From Desulfovibrionales bacterium (lineage in GTDB: Bacteria; Desulfobacterota; Desulfovibrionia; Desulfovibrionales; Desulfovibrionaceae): a DNA stretch of 64,000 nucleotides. This document shows positions 1 through 9,334 of the stretch, piece by piece (the first letter of the stretch is position 1; each line of letters begins with the position of its first letter). The notes beneath the pieces are model-generated. The model did not search any database. It saw only the letters and a list, made by a program, of their open reading frames with translations, and was not told where the DNA came from. The position numbers and the translations under genes were made by a program. The DNA is taken from the NCBI GenBank assembly GCA_030156255.1, contig JASGMV010000010.1, forward strand, positions 1 through 64,000, in the 5' to 3' direction.

Positions 1-240
1 TTCGCGTTCCGTGAACCCAATGAACGCTTCGCAAAAACGCTGGAACGCTGCGCGCTGGACTTTCCCGCCGACGGCTTTACCTTCATCCCAGGACCCGCCA
101 GCAAGACGGGCTCGGCAGACTTACAGCTTAAACCCCGCCAACTGCAACAGGCGACGCTTGGCGGTCTGCTTGGCGATACGGACGGCGCTTGCCGAAACAT
201 CGGGGTCCGGCGGAGCGGGCGGTCGATTTCGGCGGCTGCT
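1..240 (+). CDS. Possible 3' part of an upstream gene, unidentified
   Basis: The first frame is open from base 1 and the first 60 or so residues read like real protein (it contains FAKTLERCALDFPADGF and a GPASKTGSADLQ segment). No stop codon separates it from the OsmC gene, so its true end is unclear; the stretch after about base 190 is arginine-rich and looks non-coding. I do not recognise the family. It could be a frameshifted gene tail or a fusion artefact. Confidence 0.22.
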
Positions 241-372
241 TTTTTGCGTGGGGCGCATGCGGCGGAACACCGAGCCCCAGGCGTTTCCGCGCCGGCCAGA
301 ATGGACGCACGTCGATTCCGGCCGGCGGACGCATCGATTTCGTTCAACTGCAATGAAGAAAGAGGTATTGGT

Positions 373-753
373 ATGATTCGAGCGACAAGCAAGGAAGAAA
401 ATTTTCTCACCGAATACACCGACGGAGACCACACGGCGTTCTCCGACGCCCCCGAAAACCATGGCGGGGCGGGCGCGAACTTCAGCCCCTCCGCTTTGCT
501 GGAGGCGGCCCTGGCCAACTGCATGAATATCACGGCCAGGGTCTATGCGCAGTCCCATGGACTCTCCCTGGGCGAGGTCGAGACCACGGTCAACCTCGAT
601 CGCGGCCAAGCGGGCTCAACCATGGAATATCAAATCAAGTGGTCGGAGCCCCTGACGGCCGATCAGGAGAAGCGTTTGCACGCCGCCCTCGGAGGATGCC
701 CCATCCACGGCATTCTCTCCCATCCCGTTGCATTCAAGCTGAAGCAAGACTGA
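373..753 (+). CDS. OsmC/Ohr-family protein
   Basis: This 126-residue protein has the OsmC-family layout: a short beta N-terminus, the FSPSALLEAALANCMN helix with Cys50, and a second cysteine in GGCPIHGIL (Cys109). In OsmC/Ohr proteins the two cysteines reduce organic hydroperoxides in the cytoplasm; many short members have no proven substrate. The start at 373 is chosen because a purine-rich GAAGAAAGAGG lies just upstream; a longer in-frame start at 244 would add a low-complexity N-terminus. It appears to be monocistronic and is followed by a hairpin terminator. Confidence 0.85.
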   Translation: MIRATSKEENFLTEYTDGDHTAFSDAPENHGGAGANFSPSALLEAALANCMNITARVYAQSHGLSLGEVETTVNLDRGQAGSTMEYQIKWSEPLTADQEKRLHAALGGCPIHGILSHPVAFKLKQD

Positions 754-783
754 TCTCTCGAAGCCGGCGTTTGCGCTGTATAG

Positions 784-820
784 CCAGGGCGGGGGGCCGT
801 AGCCTCCCGCCCTGGTCGTT
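784..820 (+). terminator. Hairpin terminator after the OsmC gene
   Basis: CCAGGGCGGG (784-793) pairs perfectly with CCCGCCCTGG (806-815), and the stem is followed by a T-rich TCGTTTCTT. It sits 30 bp after the stop of the OsmC gene and between convergent genes, so it could serve both. Confidence 0.7.
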
Positions 821-894
821 TCTTCGGTTGCGCCGTGTCGTTTTTTCGTCCAACGCCTTCGGCCGATGCGCTTCGACCGGCGTTTGGGGAAGCG

Positions 895-3249
895 TCATTT
901 GCGGCCCCGGCATTGCTCCGGAAACAAGACCGAATGGAGCGCCTCCTTGACGGCGTCGATCAGCACCGGCTTCGACAAGTACCCGTCCATGCCCGCCTCC
1001 AGGAACTTCTCCTTGTCCGAGCGCATGACATAGGCCGTCAAAGCAATGATGGGAACGCTTTTCGCCGCCTCACCGGCTTCGCCGCAGCGGATGGCTTTCG
1101 TCGTACGCACGCCGTCCATTTCCGGCATCTGGACATCCATCAGCACGGCGTCGTACGTCTCTTTTTTCAAAGCATCCAGGGCGCGCTTGCCGTTCGGCGC
1201 AACATGCACGGCGATCCCCTCGTGCTCGAGCATGCGCCGCAGGAATACTCCGCTGACCTCATCGTCATCCGCCACGAGCACTTTTTTGGAGCCGGCTGCG
1301 AACAATGAAGGGCGGCAGGCTTCGGCGTCGTCGCTTCGGGGAAACTGGGCCGCCTTGGCCTGAACGCTGAAGTACACCTGTGTTCCCGCCCCCGGTTCGC
1401 TTGAAATGCACATGGCGCCATGCATGAGCTGAATCAGGCGGCTGCAGATCGACAGCCCCAGGCCTGCGCCTTGTTTTTTGTGGGTGTAGCCGTGCTGCAA
1501 TTGCGTGAAGGGTTCAAAGAGCGAGGCGATTTCTTCCCTGGGGATGCCGACGCCCGTATCCTCTACGTTGAAAATCAGATTGCCCTGGCCCGGCTCCCGG
1601 GCGCTGGCGTAGGACGCCTCTACCGTGACGCCGCCCGAGGGCGTGAACTTCAAGGCGTTGCCCAGAAGGTTGGTCAGGATTTGGGCGATGCGCGAGGGGT
1701 CGCTGTAGACGATTTTCGGCGTTTCCGGGTCAAGAATGAAGCGCAGGCTCAATTCCGCCTGATTGGCCGCAGGCGTCAGCAGTTCCGAAACCTGTTGCAG
1801 GACGGCCGCCAGTTCGAAGGGTTCCGATACGACATTCAGCTTTCTCGCTTCCACCATGGACAAATCGAGAATATCCGACAGCAGGTTGTTCAGCCTTTGG
1901 GACGACTGCAACGCCATGGCGACGTACTCTTTTTGCGCATCGTCGGTCGTGGTTCCCTTGATGACCTGGAGCATGCCCATGATTCCGTTGAGCGGCGTGC
2001 GTATCTCGTGGCTCATGTTCGCCAGGAATTCGCTTTTGGCCTTGTTCGCGGCTTCGGCTTTGGCCAGCGCCTGCTCCAGCCTGGTTTGGGAGAGGTGTTC
2101 CTCCGTAACGTCCATGAGCACGCCGAATATTTTTTCCGGTTTTCCGGAGGCGTCGAAGCGCGTCTCGCTTTGCCCCCGGACCCAGCGCTCCTCGCCTTTG
2201 GGGCGGTCGAGGCGAAATTTGAATTCCTGCTTGTCGCGGGCCGTGAGCCATTGCGCCAGGCTGCCGACGCCTGCCCGGTCCTCCGGATGCATGCTGCGGA
2301 CCAGTAGATCGGCTGAGGGCTCTACGCCGCCGGCTTCGAACCCGAAGATTCTGTACAGCTCATCCGACCAGACCATGCGGCCCGTCGCGATATGCAGCTC
2401 CCAGTTGCCAAGATGGGCGATGGCCTGGGCGCGGCTTAAGGAGGCTTCCTTCTCCCGGAGCATGCTTTCCGTGCGTTTGCGCAGGGTGACGTTGCGGGCG
2501 ATGACCCAACGGACGGAGGAGTCGTCCAGATCCACTAAACGACTCCTGACCTCCACGTCCACGCGGACGCCGTCCTTTCTGACGAAGGAGGTTTCCGTGA
2601 TGGGCGCTTCCGGAGTTTCGAAGGCGTACAGGCGAATGTTCGGGCTGTTTTGCGGTATCAACGAATCGACGGTCCGGCCCTTCATTTCCGAAAAGCTGTA
2701 GCCGATCAGTTGCAGGCACTCGCGGTTGGCGTCAATGACGTGCAGCGACTCGTCCGTGATGAAAATGGCGTCGGTCGCGTTTTCGAAAAGTTTTTTATAC
2801 TGGGTTTCCGCCAGGACCAAGTGTTTTTGAAGGCGGTCCTTTTCCTCCTGGAGCCTGTTGCGGGCGCTATGGACGTCAAGCGCGATTTGAATCTTGGCCA
2901 CCAGCTCTTCCGTGTTGATGGGGCGGGAAATGAAATCGAGCGCGCCGGCCTCCAGGCCTTTGATGCGCAGGCTCGGCGTGGACTGGTGGGAGGTGATCAG
3001 CAGGAAAGGGATATGGGCGAACGAGGGCATGCTTTTCAACTGGGCGCAGAGTTCGACCCCGCTGATTCCCGGCATTTGAACGTCGCTTAAGACAACGCTC
3101 GTGGACGGAGTAACGAGGCGCATGGCGTCGGAGGCGCCCATAGCGGCGACAACGTCCAGCTCCGGCAGGTATTCCGCCAGAATTTCTTTAAGGACGAAAA
3201 GGTTTTCTCGCTGATCGTCGACAATCAGTACGGAATGTCTTTGCTGCAT
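895..3249 (-). CDS. Soluble hybrid sensor histidine kinase, REC-PAS-PAS-HisKA-HATPase-REC
   Basis: This 784-residue cytoplasmic hybrid kinase has no membrane segment. In order it has a receiver (1-120, phospho-acceptor Asp56 in LSDVQMPG), two PAS domains (about 150-255 and 275-390), a HisKA domain with His414 in [15 protein letters not shown], an HATPase domain ([25 protein letters not shown] boxes) and a C-terminal receiver with [12 protein letters not shown] start at 3249 rather than 3291 because AAGGTGG precedes this ATG and the upstream residues would overlap the neighbouring gene. It lies 16 bp after the larger kinase gene and is probably co-transcribed. The N-terminal receiver suggests phosphoryl input from that kinase; this is inference. 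Confidence 0.9.
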   Translation of the reverse strand: MQQRHSVLIVDDQRENLFVLKEILAEYLPELDVVAAMGASDAMRLVTPSTSVVLSDVQMPGISGVELCAQLKSMPSFAHIPFLLITSHQSTPSLRIKGLEAGALDFISRPINTEELVAKIQIALDVHSARNRLQEEKDRLQKHLVLAETQYKKLFENATDAIFITDESLHVIDANRECLQLIGYSFSEMKGRTVDSLIPQNSPNIRLYAFETPEAPITETSFVRKDGVRVDVEVRSRLVDLDDSSVRWVIARNVTLRKRTESMLREKEASLSRAQAIAHLGNWELHIATGRMVWSDELYRIFGFEAGGVEPSADLLVRSMHPEDRAGVGSLAQWLTARDKQEFKFRLDRPKGEERWVRGQSETRFDASGKPEKIFGVLMDVTEEHLSQTRLEQALAKAEAANKAKSEFLANMSHEIRTPLNGIMGMLQVIKGTTTDDAQKEYVAMALQSSQRLNNLLSDILDLSMVEARKLNVVSEPFELAAVLQQVSELLTPAANQAELSLRFILDPETPKIVYSDPSRIAQILTNLLGNALKFTPSGGVTVEASYASAREPGQGNLIFNVEDTGVGIPREEIASLFEPFTQLQHGYTHKKQGAGLGLSICSRLIQLMHGAMCISSEPGAGTQVYFSVQAKAAQFPRSDDAEACRPSLFAAGSKKVLVADDDEVSGVFLRRMLEHEGIAVHVAPNGKRALDALKKETYDAVLMDVQMPEMDGVRTTKAIRCGEAGEAAKSVPIIALTAYVMRSDKEKFLEAGMDGYLSKPVLIDAVKEALHSVLFPEQCRGRK

Positions 3250-3265
3250 GGCGCCACCTTGAGTC

Positions 3266-6200
3266 TCAAGCCAACCAGCGGTTGACGACATCGATCAATT
3301 GCTGCGGACTGAAAGGTTTTGTGAGAACGCCATCGCAACCTGCGGCGATAAGCTCCTGGTGGTCGGAGGACGACGCTCGGGCCGTCAGGGCGATGATGGG
3401 GATGTCCTTGGTCCTGGAGTCCGCTTTCAGCGTTTTCGTCGCCTCGATGCCGCTGACGCCGGGGAGCTGGATATCCATCAAAATCAGGTCCGGCCTGGTC
3501 GAGATCGCCAACTCGACGCCCGTTTCTCCATCCTGCGCGATGGCGAGCGTGCCGGGAAAGTCCTCCAAAACGGCCTGCACCGTGAACACGTTGTCTTCGT
3601 TGTCCTCGACCAGAAGAATGGCTCCCCCCGCCTTCAGGGACGCGTTCTCCCCGCCGCCAACCGGCGCTGGTTCGGTCGGGGAGTCTTCCTGATTGGCGGG
3701 GCGGGCGCCCTTCGCGGAAATTGTATCGAGGATGAGCCGTCTGAGTTGTTCAAGGTCGGCGGGTCCGTCGAAGGCCAACTGGCGCACATCGCCGCTCGCC
3801 ATGCGGTGCTTCGGATTGTCGAGCATGTCCTTGGGGGCGAGAACGACGAACGTGGAGTGTTTTGTTTGCGGCAGGGAGCGTAGGGCGTCCAAGGCTTTCC
3901 AGGCCGTTTCGGCGGGAGGCGCGGCGTCCACGACCACGAACCCCGGAGTGTTTTCCCTGGCCTGTTCGACGGCCTGACGTTCGTCTTCAACGATCGAGAC
4001 CGGGAGGCGCAGCGTCTCCAGTCTGGCGGCGATATGGTTCGCCTTGGTTTTGTCCCGCCCCACCACCAAGATGAGAGGCTTCTCCGCACAGCAAGCCTGG
4101 TGCGGGCGATGCGGCGTTATGGCCAGCAGCTCCCTTTTGATGTCCTCCAGGATTTTTTCGAGGCCGCGGCTTTTGGAGATGACGGTCTTGGACGTTTGCA
4201 GCAACGTCTCTTGCTCCTCGGCGGTCAGATCCTTGGCGGTTAAAACGATCACTGGGGTTTGGGCCAGCACCGGGTCCTCTCGCAGGCGCTTCAGCACTTG
4301 AAATCCGTCCATTTTGGGCATGCACAGGTCCAGAAGGATCGTTTGCGGTCGGACTTTCCTCGCCATTTCGAGCCCCGCTTCTCCGTCTCCTGCGGCGGCG
4401 ACCTGGTATCCGGCTTCCCTCAGCATGGCGGCCAGATGTTCTTGGACGGGCTCGTCATCCTCCATGATCAGGACATTGCATACCGTTTGAGCTTTTTCTA
4501 TGCGTTGGATTTCGGCCAGCAGCCGGTCCCGGTCCACCGGTTTGACCATATATCCGTTCGCCCCCAGGGCCATCCCTGTGGAATGGTCCTCGCTTATCGA
4601 GACGATGATGACCGGAATGTCCTCTGTTTTCGGGGAGGCCCGCAGTTGACGCAGCAGTTCCCAACCGTCCATTTCCGGCATGAAGATGTCGAGGGTGATG
4701 GCGTGCAGGTTGCGGTTTTGCGCGATTTTCAGAGCTTTTTCCCCATTCGAGCAAGTGATCGCATAGTAGCCGGCCTCCACCAGATAGCTCCGAATCAACT
4801 CTCTCGTACGCTCCTTGTCTTCCACGACGAGGACCGTTTTGGAAAGATTCGAAGCGGCTTCAGCATGGTCGTTGTCCTTCGGCGGGAGGCCGCCGTCCCT
4901 CGGGAGCGTTGCTACGACCGGGAGGCGGAGGGTGAACGTGCTGCCCTGGCCCGGCGTTGAGGCCACAAAGAGGTCGCCGCCGAGCAACCTCGACAACTTC
5001 CTGCAAATGGTCAAACCCAGGCCGGTTCCTTCATGGCGGCGCGACGTGGAGCCGTCGATTTGCCTGAACTCGTCGAAGATTGTTTCGAAGTCCTCGGATT
5101 CGATGCCGACGCCGGTGTCCGCCACCGAGAAGACGACCTCGTCGCCCTCTTGGGTCAATTCGATGTCGATCTTCCCCGATTGGGTGAATTTTACGGCGTT
5201 GGATATCAGATTGAGCAATATTTGCAGGAGCTTGTCGCGGTCGGAGACCATGGCGCCCGCATAGGAGGCGGTGCGGGTAAGTTGGAGGCCTTTGGCTTGA
5301 GCCAGCGGCGTCATGGTCTCCGTCGCTTCGGCCAGGACCGCATCGGCGGAGAATTCATTGAACGAGATATCGAGACGGCCGGCCTCTATTTTGGAGAGGT
5401 CGAGGATGTCGTTGATCAGGGAAAGAAGGTGGCGGCCGTTGCGGTCCACCACCCGGAGATATTCGGCCTCCTTTTCCGGGTTGGCGCCGGGCCCTTTGGT
5501 CAGCATCAGTTGGGAGAGGGCGAGGATGCTGTTGAGCGGGGTGCGTAGCTCGTGGCTCATGTTGGACAAAAATTCGGATTTCAGCCGATCCGCCTCCTCC
5601 ACTTGCAATTGCTTGATTTCAAGCGCTTTCTTCTGTTCCGTCAGTTCGTCGGCCAGCCAGCTCAAGTCATAGGTCTTGGCTTGCAGCTCCTGAGATTGCG
5701 CGGCGAGTTCCTCGTTGCGGCCGGAGAGCTGCTGGTTGAGCAGGGCGAGCTCTTCGCTTTTCCTTTCAAGCTCCAGATTGGCGGTGCGCGTCTCTTCATA
5801 TAAGGCGTCGATTTGCCCGCGGCGTTTCACTTCGGCCAAGGCGCCGGCCACCGCGGAGCTGGCGAATTTGATGAACTCCTGCTCCATCGCGTCGAACCCA
5901 TCCATCGAGGCGAATTCGACGACGCCCATGAGTTCGTCCTTGTAGATGAGCGGGGCGGCGTAAATGGAGCGGGGAATGGCGCAACTCGTTCCGGAGACCA
6001 TCAAGGCCTGCCGCCTGGACACCTGGGTCAGAAGAATGGGCTGCAAGTCTCTTGCCGCCTGCCCGACGATTCCTTCGCCCAGCTTGAAGCTGGCGGGGTG
6101 GTCCGGCTGGTCGGGGAGGGCGTATCCGGCGACCAGGACGTTCCGGTCGCTGGCTGCGTCAAAGGCGAAGAGCGCTCCGGAGCTTGCCATGAGATGGCGT

Positions 6201-7084
6201 GAAAAGGCGCTGAGCGTGTCGTCCAATCCGTTCAGTTGGGTCACTTTGAGGAGCTGCTCGTTCAACGTATTGAGGCCCTCGCGCAGCCATATCTGGCGTC
6301 GAAGCGAGACGATGAGCGCATTGAAGCTGGTGGTCAGGCGGGCGATCTCATTGTCTCCGACAACTTCGACCGTGGCAAGATCGCCGGATTGGGAGATTGT
6401 TTTTAGTTTGCCCTCCAAAAGTTCGAGGCGCCCGACAACATGGTGCAGAATCAGACGGGTGAATAAAAAAAGCGTAAACACCAGAAAGGAGAGGGCGGCG
6501 ATTGTTTGGTAGAGGATGCTCTTTTGGACGGCTCGCGCATTCTCCATAAACCCGTCCGCCTTATTCCGGGCGTAGGAGGTCAGGGCGCTCATCCTGCGCT
6601 CCAGCAACCGGACATGGTCCGCCCCCTCGCCCTGGGTTATGCTGACGGCCTCCGACCTTTTTCCCTGCTCCAGCAAGGCGACGACCTTATTTCTGATGGT
6701 TTTCCAGTCGGCGAACGTTTCTCTTGCGATTGCGGCAAGTCCTTGTCCTTCCTGGCCGAGGATATATTTTTGTACGACATCCAACTGCTTGTATACTTGC
6801 GCTTCTTCGTTTTGGATAAGATTGATGGAGTGCTCCACGTCGAATGCGTCTTTTGCCAGGACGACGTCCTTCATGTCACGATGCATGCGAACGACTCCAA
6901 CCTGTGCAAGGAGCGCCGCATTGGAAACTTGTAAAGGATGTTTATAGAGCGTCGCCGTGAGATTTCCGAGCCTCTTCATGTCGAACAGACCCAACAATCC
7001 AACGCACACGAACAACAGCGTAATGAAGCTGAACGTCAGAACAATGCTCCAACGCAAGCTTATCCGGTCGAAAAAGTTGATCAT
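3266..7084 (-). CDS. Membrane hybrid histidine kinase with HAMP, GAF and four receiver domains
   Basis: This 1272-residue kinase begins with a transmembrane helix (13-34), a periplasmic helical sensor region, a second transmembrane helix (about 193-214) and a HAMP linker. A GAF domain (about 285-415), a coiled coil (420-500), HisKA with His511 in FLSNMSHELRTPLN and an HATPase domain follow. The tail carries four receiver-like domains. The first, second and fourth have acceptor aspartates (ITLDIFMPEMDG, LLDLCMPKMDG, LMDIQLPGVSG). The third, starting ILVVGRDKTKANH, lacks the usual DD pair and its VVVDAAPPAE is a poor acceptor site, so it is probably a non-phosphorylatable docking domain. The signal sensed is unknown. 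It is first in a two-gene leftward operon. Confidence 0.9.
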   Translation of the reverse strand: MINFFDRISLRWSIVLTFSFITLLFVCVGLLGLFDMKRLGNLTATLYKHPLQVSNAALLAQVGVVRMHRDMKDVVLAKDAFDVEHSINLIQNEEAQVYKQLDVVQKYILGQEGQGLAAIARETFADWKTIRNKVVALLEQGKRSEAVSITQGEGADHVRLLERRMSALTSYARNKADGFMENARAVQKSILYQTIAALSFLVFTLFLFTRLILHHVVGRLELLEGKLKTISQSGDLATVEVVGDNEIARLTTSFNALIVSLRRQIWLREGLNTLNEQLLKVTQLNGLDDTLSAFSRHLMASSGALFAFDAASDRNVLVAGYALPDQPDHPASFKLGEGIVGQAARDLQPILLTQVSRRQALMVSGTSCAIPRSIYAAPLIYKDELMGVVEFASMDGFDAMEQEFIKFASSAVAGALAEVKRRGQIDALYEETRTANLELERKSEELALLNQQLSGRNEELAAQSQELQAKTYDLSWLADELTEQKKALEIKQLQVEEADRLKSEFLSNMSHELRTPLNSILALSQLMLTKGPGANPEKEAEYLRVVDRNGRHLLSLINDILDLSKIEAGRLDISFNEFSADAVLAEATETMTPLAQAKGLQLTRTASYAGAMVSDRDKLLQILLNLISNAVKFTQSGKIDIELTQEGDEVVFSVADTGVGIESEDFETIFDEFRQIDGSTSRRHEGTGLGLTICRKLSRLLGGDLFVASTPGQGSTFTLRLPVVATLPRDGGLPPKDNDHAEAASNLSKTVLVVEDKERTRELIRSYLVEAGYYAITCSNGEKALKIAQNRNLHAITLDIFMPEMDGWELLRQLRASPKTEDIPVIIVSISEDHSTGMALGANGYMVKPVDRDRLLAEIQRIEKAQTVCNVLIMEDDEPVQEHLAAMLREAGYQVAAAGDGEAGLEMARKVRPQTILLDLCMPKMDGFQVLKRLREDPVLAQTPVIVLTAKDLTAEEQETLLQTSKTVISKSRGLEKILEDIKRELLAITPHRPHQACCAEKPLILVVGRDKTKANHIAARLETLRLPVSIVEDERQAVEQARENTPGFVVVDAAPPAETAWKALDALRSLPQTKHSTFVVLAPKDMLDNPKHRMASGDVRQLAFDGPADLEQLRRLILDTISAKGARPANQEDSPTEPAPVGGGENASLKAGGAILLVEDNEDNVFTVQAVLEDFPGTLAIAQDGETGVELAISTRPDLILMDIQLPGVSGIEATKTLKADSRTKDIPIIALTARASSSDHQELIAAGCDGVLTKPFSPQQLIDVVNRWLA

Positions 7085-7408
7085 GGTCAGCTTTTCTCCG
7101 TCAGGCTTGAGGCCCGGCTTGCGGGTGGACTTGAAAGCCGTGGAGGCCGTCGGCGCATGATAACGCCATATGTGATTATTAACAGGTCTTGCGGACTGAA
7201 GACATTAGAATGTGCTTGCGGCTGTTTCCCATTGTATGCGGCAAACGCCTTAACTCGAACAGGTAAGCCGCCGCCTCTGGCGGGTGAGACTCGCCAAGGC
7301 TCCGCCGTTTCGGCGATTGCGCGCAGGGTGCGCCTGTGGGCTTCATTCCAGACCGGCTGGGGCCTGGAACGGAGGCCACGATGCGAGAGGAGAAAAAATT
7401 AGTCATAT
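7085..7408. other. Intergenic region upstream of the kinase operon
   Basis: This 324 bp stretch between the leftward kinase operon and the IS200 remnant holds no convincing gene. It must contain the kinase promoter on the minus strand, but I see no clear -35/-10 pair. Confidence 0.5.
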
Positions 7409-7665
7409 ATGAGAAGATATTACCGGCGCCGTGTCGCGATTCCCCCGAAGTACAGCCTGGCGCATGGTGTAGGAAAATTGAAAGGGAAGGTCGCCATCAA
7501 AATCCACTGGGAATTCCTGGCCGGAAGCGGAGCCTCGCCGGTTTTCATTTTTGGGCTCGTGGATGCCGCATAAGCATTGTTGGCTTGGATGAGCAGACCA
7601 TTCGCAAGTACATCCGAAACCAAGTGGAGAGGGAAGAGCGAGAGGAACAACTTGCTTTGATCTAA
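7409..7665 (+). pseudogene. IS200-type TnpA transposase remnant, frameshifted
   Basis: Two frames together give the C-terminal half of an IS200/IS605-family Y1 transposase. The first frame reads IPPKYSLAHGVGKLKGKVAI; the second reads FHFWARGCRISIVGLDEQTI and ends with a charged tail, both typical of TnpA. The frames join near 7518-7521, where one missing base would restore an EFLGRKR reading. The N-terminus with the HUH motif is absent. This is a dead fragment, with an IS-end-like hairpin just downstream. Confidence 0.75.
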
Positions 7666-7685
7666 AACAAAGGCTCAAATGGGTA

Positions 7686-7731
7686 AAAACCCCTCCGGGG
7701 GCTTCCTCAAACCACCGGTTACGCCGGCGGT
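7686..7731. mobile_element. IS200-type right-end hairpin
   Basis: Directly after the transposase remnant are a small hairpin (ACCCCTCCGGGGGCT) and an imperfect stem-loop ACCACCGG-TTAC-GCCGGCGGT at 7711-7731. IS200/IS605 elements carry subterminal imperfect hairpins at this position, so this is probably the right end of the decayed element. The exact boundary cannot be set by eye. Confidence 0.5.
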
Positions 7732-7764
7732 AGCTGATGTGCATCTCGAGTAACTGTATGGAGA

Positions 7765-8814
7765 ATGGGGGACAGCGTGGACAAGGGGTATTTAGAGAAA
7801 AGATTGGCGCCTGAGTTTGCCAAGGTTTTGTCCAACCCTCCCGCTTACTTAGGCGCTTGGACCAATGAGAAGATCTACCGAAAAATCGGCCGCGACATCA
7901 TCTTTCCGCTCATCCCGACTCCTCTGGACCCGCTCGTGACCGTTACGGACCGTCTGATTCCCGGTCCTGAAGGGGCTCCCGCCGTCCCGGTCCGCATTTA
8001 TGAGCCCCGCGTCAGAAACGGTGTTCTTCCGGGGCTGCTCTATTTCCATTACGGCGGTTATTCCATTGGAAGTCCGGCGCATGAAGACGCCATGTGTTAC
8101 CGGTATGTGACGGAAGTCAACTGCGTTATCGTTTCCCCGGATTATCGACTGGCCCCCGAAAACCCCGCTCCGGCCGCCTATGAAGATTGCTATGCGGCCC
8201 TTTTGTGGCTGGCGGCCAACGCCAAAAACCTGCACGTCGACCCGGCGCGGATCGGCGTCACCGGATTCAGTTCGGGAGGCGGGCTCGCCATTGCCGTCTG
8301 CCTGATGGCCAGGGACCGCCACGGAGTGAAGCCCGTTTTCCAAATGCCGGTCGCCCCCACGATCGACGACCGCCTGCAGACGCCGTCCTCCCGGGAGTTT
8401 ACCGACCCCAGGGCCTTGAACTACGGTTCCTGCAAAAGCCTGTGGAATTTGTATTTGGGGAAAGGCCATGAAAACAGAGAGGATATCTCCCCCTATGCGG
8501 CGCCCAGCAGGGCAACCGACTTTTCCGGCCTGCCGCCGTGCTACGCCTATGTCGGCGGATTGGACCCTCACCGCGACGAGACCATGGATTATGTCGCGAG
8601 GCTGGCGCAGGCCGGAGTTCCCACAGGATTTACCCTCTATCCGAGCGTCATCCACGGCTTTGAACTTGAGGTCCCGGACGCCGCGGCCAGTCGTCAGGCT
8701 ACCGGTACAGCCATCCGGGCATTGCGACGCGCTCTCCATCCCGAGTCCGGTACGGAAAGCTTGGCGGCGCGTTCCGCAGCGGGGCGGGGGAGACCCGACG
8801 GCCGGGGACGATAG
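7765..8814 (+). CDS. Alpha/beta hydrolase, HSL-type esterase (copy 1)
   Basis: This 349-residue protein belongs to the hormone-sensitive-lipase-like group of carboxylesterases. It shows the oxyanion-hole segment as HYGGYSIG (from His95), SPDYRLAPENPAPAAYEDC typical of the family, the nucleophile elbow GFSSGG (Ser169), and later GLDPHRDE and VIHGFEL supplying the acid and His. No signal peptide is visible, so it should act in the cytoplasm on short-chain esters or similar; the substrate is unknown. The C-terminal 35 residues are arginine- and glycine-rich, are absent from the neighbouring paralogue, and may be read-through past an eroded stop. Confidence 0.85.
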   Translation: MGDSVDKGYLEKRLAPEFAKVLSNPPAYLGAWTNEKIYRKIGRDIIFPLIPTPLDPLVTVTDRLIPGPEGAPAVPVRIYEPRVRNGVLPGLLYFHYGGYSIGSPAHEDAMCYRYVTEVNCVIVSPDYRLAPENPAPAAYEDCYAALLWLAANAKNLHVDPARIGVTGFSSGGGLAIAVCLMARDRHGVKPVFQMPVAPTIDDRLQTPSSREFTDPRALNYGSCKSLWNLYLGKGHENREDISPYAAPSRATDFSGLPPCYAYVGGLDPHRDETMDYVARLAQAGVPTGFTLYPSVIHGFELEVPDAAASRQATGTAIRALRRALHPESGTESLAARSAAGRGRPDGRGR

Positions 8815-8944
8815 CATGAAGCATATCATAAGAGGGGCAATCGAATTGTTCGCTCATGCGGCAGCCTGGGCGAAACACTCAAGGCGCTGGTCTGTGCGAT
8901 GACACGATTTGCAGGCAAATATATTTGCAAAATTCAAAATCATA

Positions 8945-8973
8945 TTGACAGGAATTGAGCTGCTTGCTAAATC
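8945..8973 (+). promoter_or_regulatory. Putative sigma70 promoter before esterase copy 2
   Basis: A perfect TTGACA (8945-8950) is followed after 17 bp by TAAATC (8968-8973). The -10 match is weak. The distance to the esterase start is about 360 bp, leaving a long leader. Confidence 0.35.
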
Positions 8974-9105
8974 TTAATTGTGCAAAATTAATCACCATTG
9001 AGATGGCTTGTCGATCCGGAAGGCAGTCCGGATCATTCCGACCTTCATCTCAATCAGATTGATTTTGGTTTCGTAGGTTATTTTTTTGAATTAATTGTGC
9101 AAAAT
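8974..9105 (+). repeat. 15 bp direct repeat, possible operator
   Basis: TTAATTGTGCAAAAT occurs at 8974-8988, immediately after the candidate -10 box, and again at 9091-9105. Both copies continue with A/T then ACTC or ATCAC. The spacing and promoter overlap suggest a regulator-binding pair; no matching regulator gene is visible nearby. Confidence 0.45.
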
Positions 9106-9334
9106 AACTCACTGTTAAGAGGTCCGCCCACGCGTGTGTTTTTTGGCCGAGTCATGACGGGAAAGAAGAAAGGCGAATGGTCGATCCCTGCGTGACCCTG
9201 AATACGGATAAAATTGGGGGCGCCTGTGCAAAAAAAATCTTTTTTGAAGGACCGATTGAATTTTCCTCCCCGCAGAAAGAAAGCTGCCCAAGAGAACCAT
9301 GAAACCATGGATAACGATAAGGAGGAACGAAACC

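Larger units (their letters stand above)
8815..9334. other. AT-rich spacer between the two esterase genes
   Basis: This 520 bp stretch is far more AT-rich than its neighbours and holds no convincing gene. It carries a sigma70-like promoter, a 15 bp direct repeat and a small inverted repeat GATCCGGA/TCCGGATC (9013-9020, 9027-9034) without a T run. It probably contains independent control of the second esterase. Confidence 0.5.
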
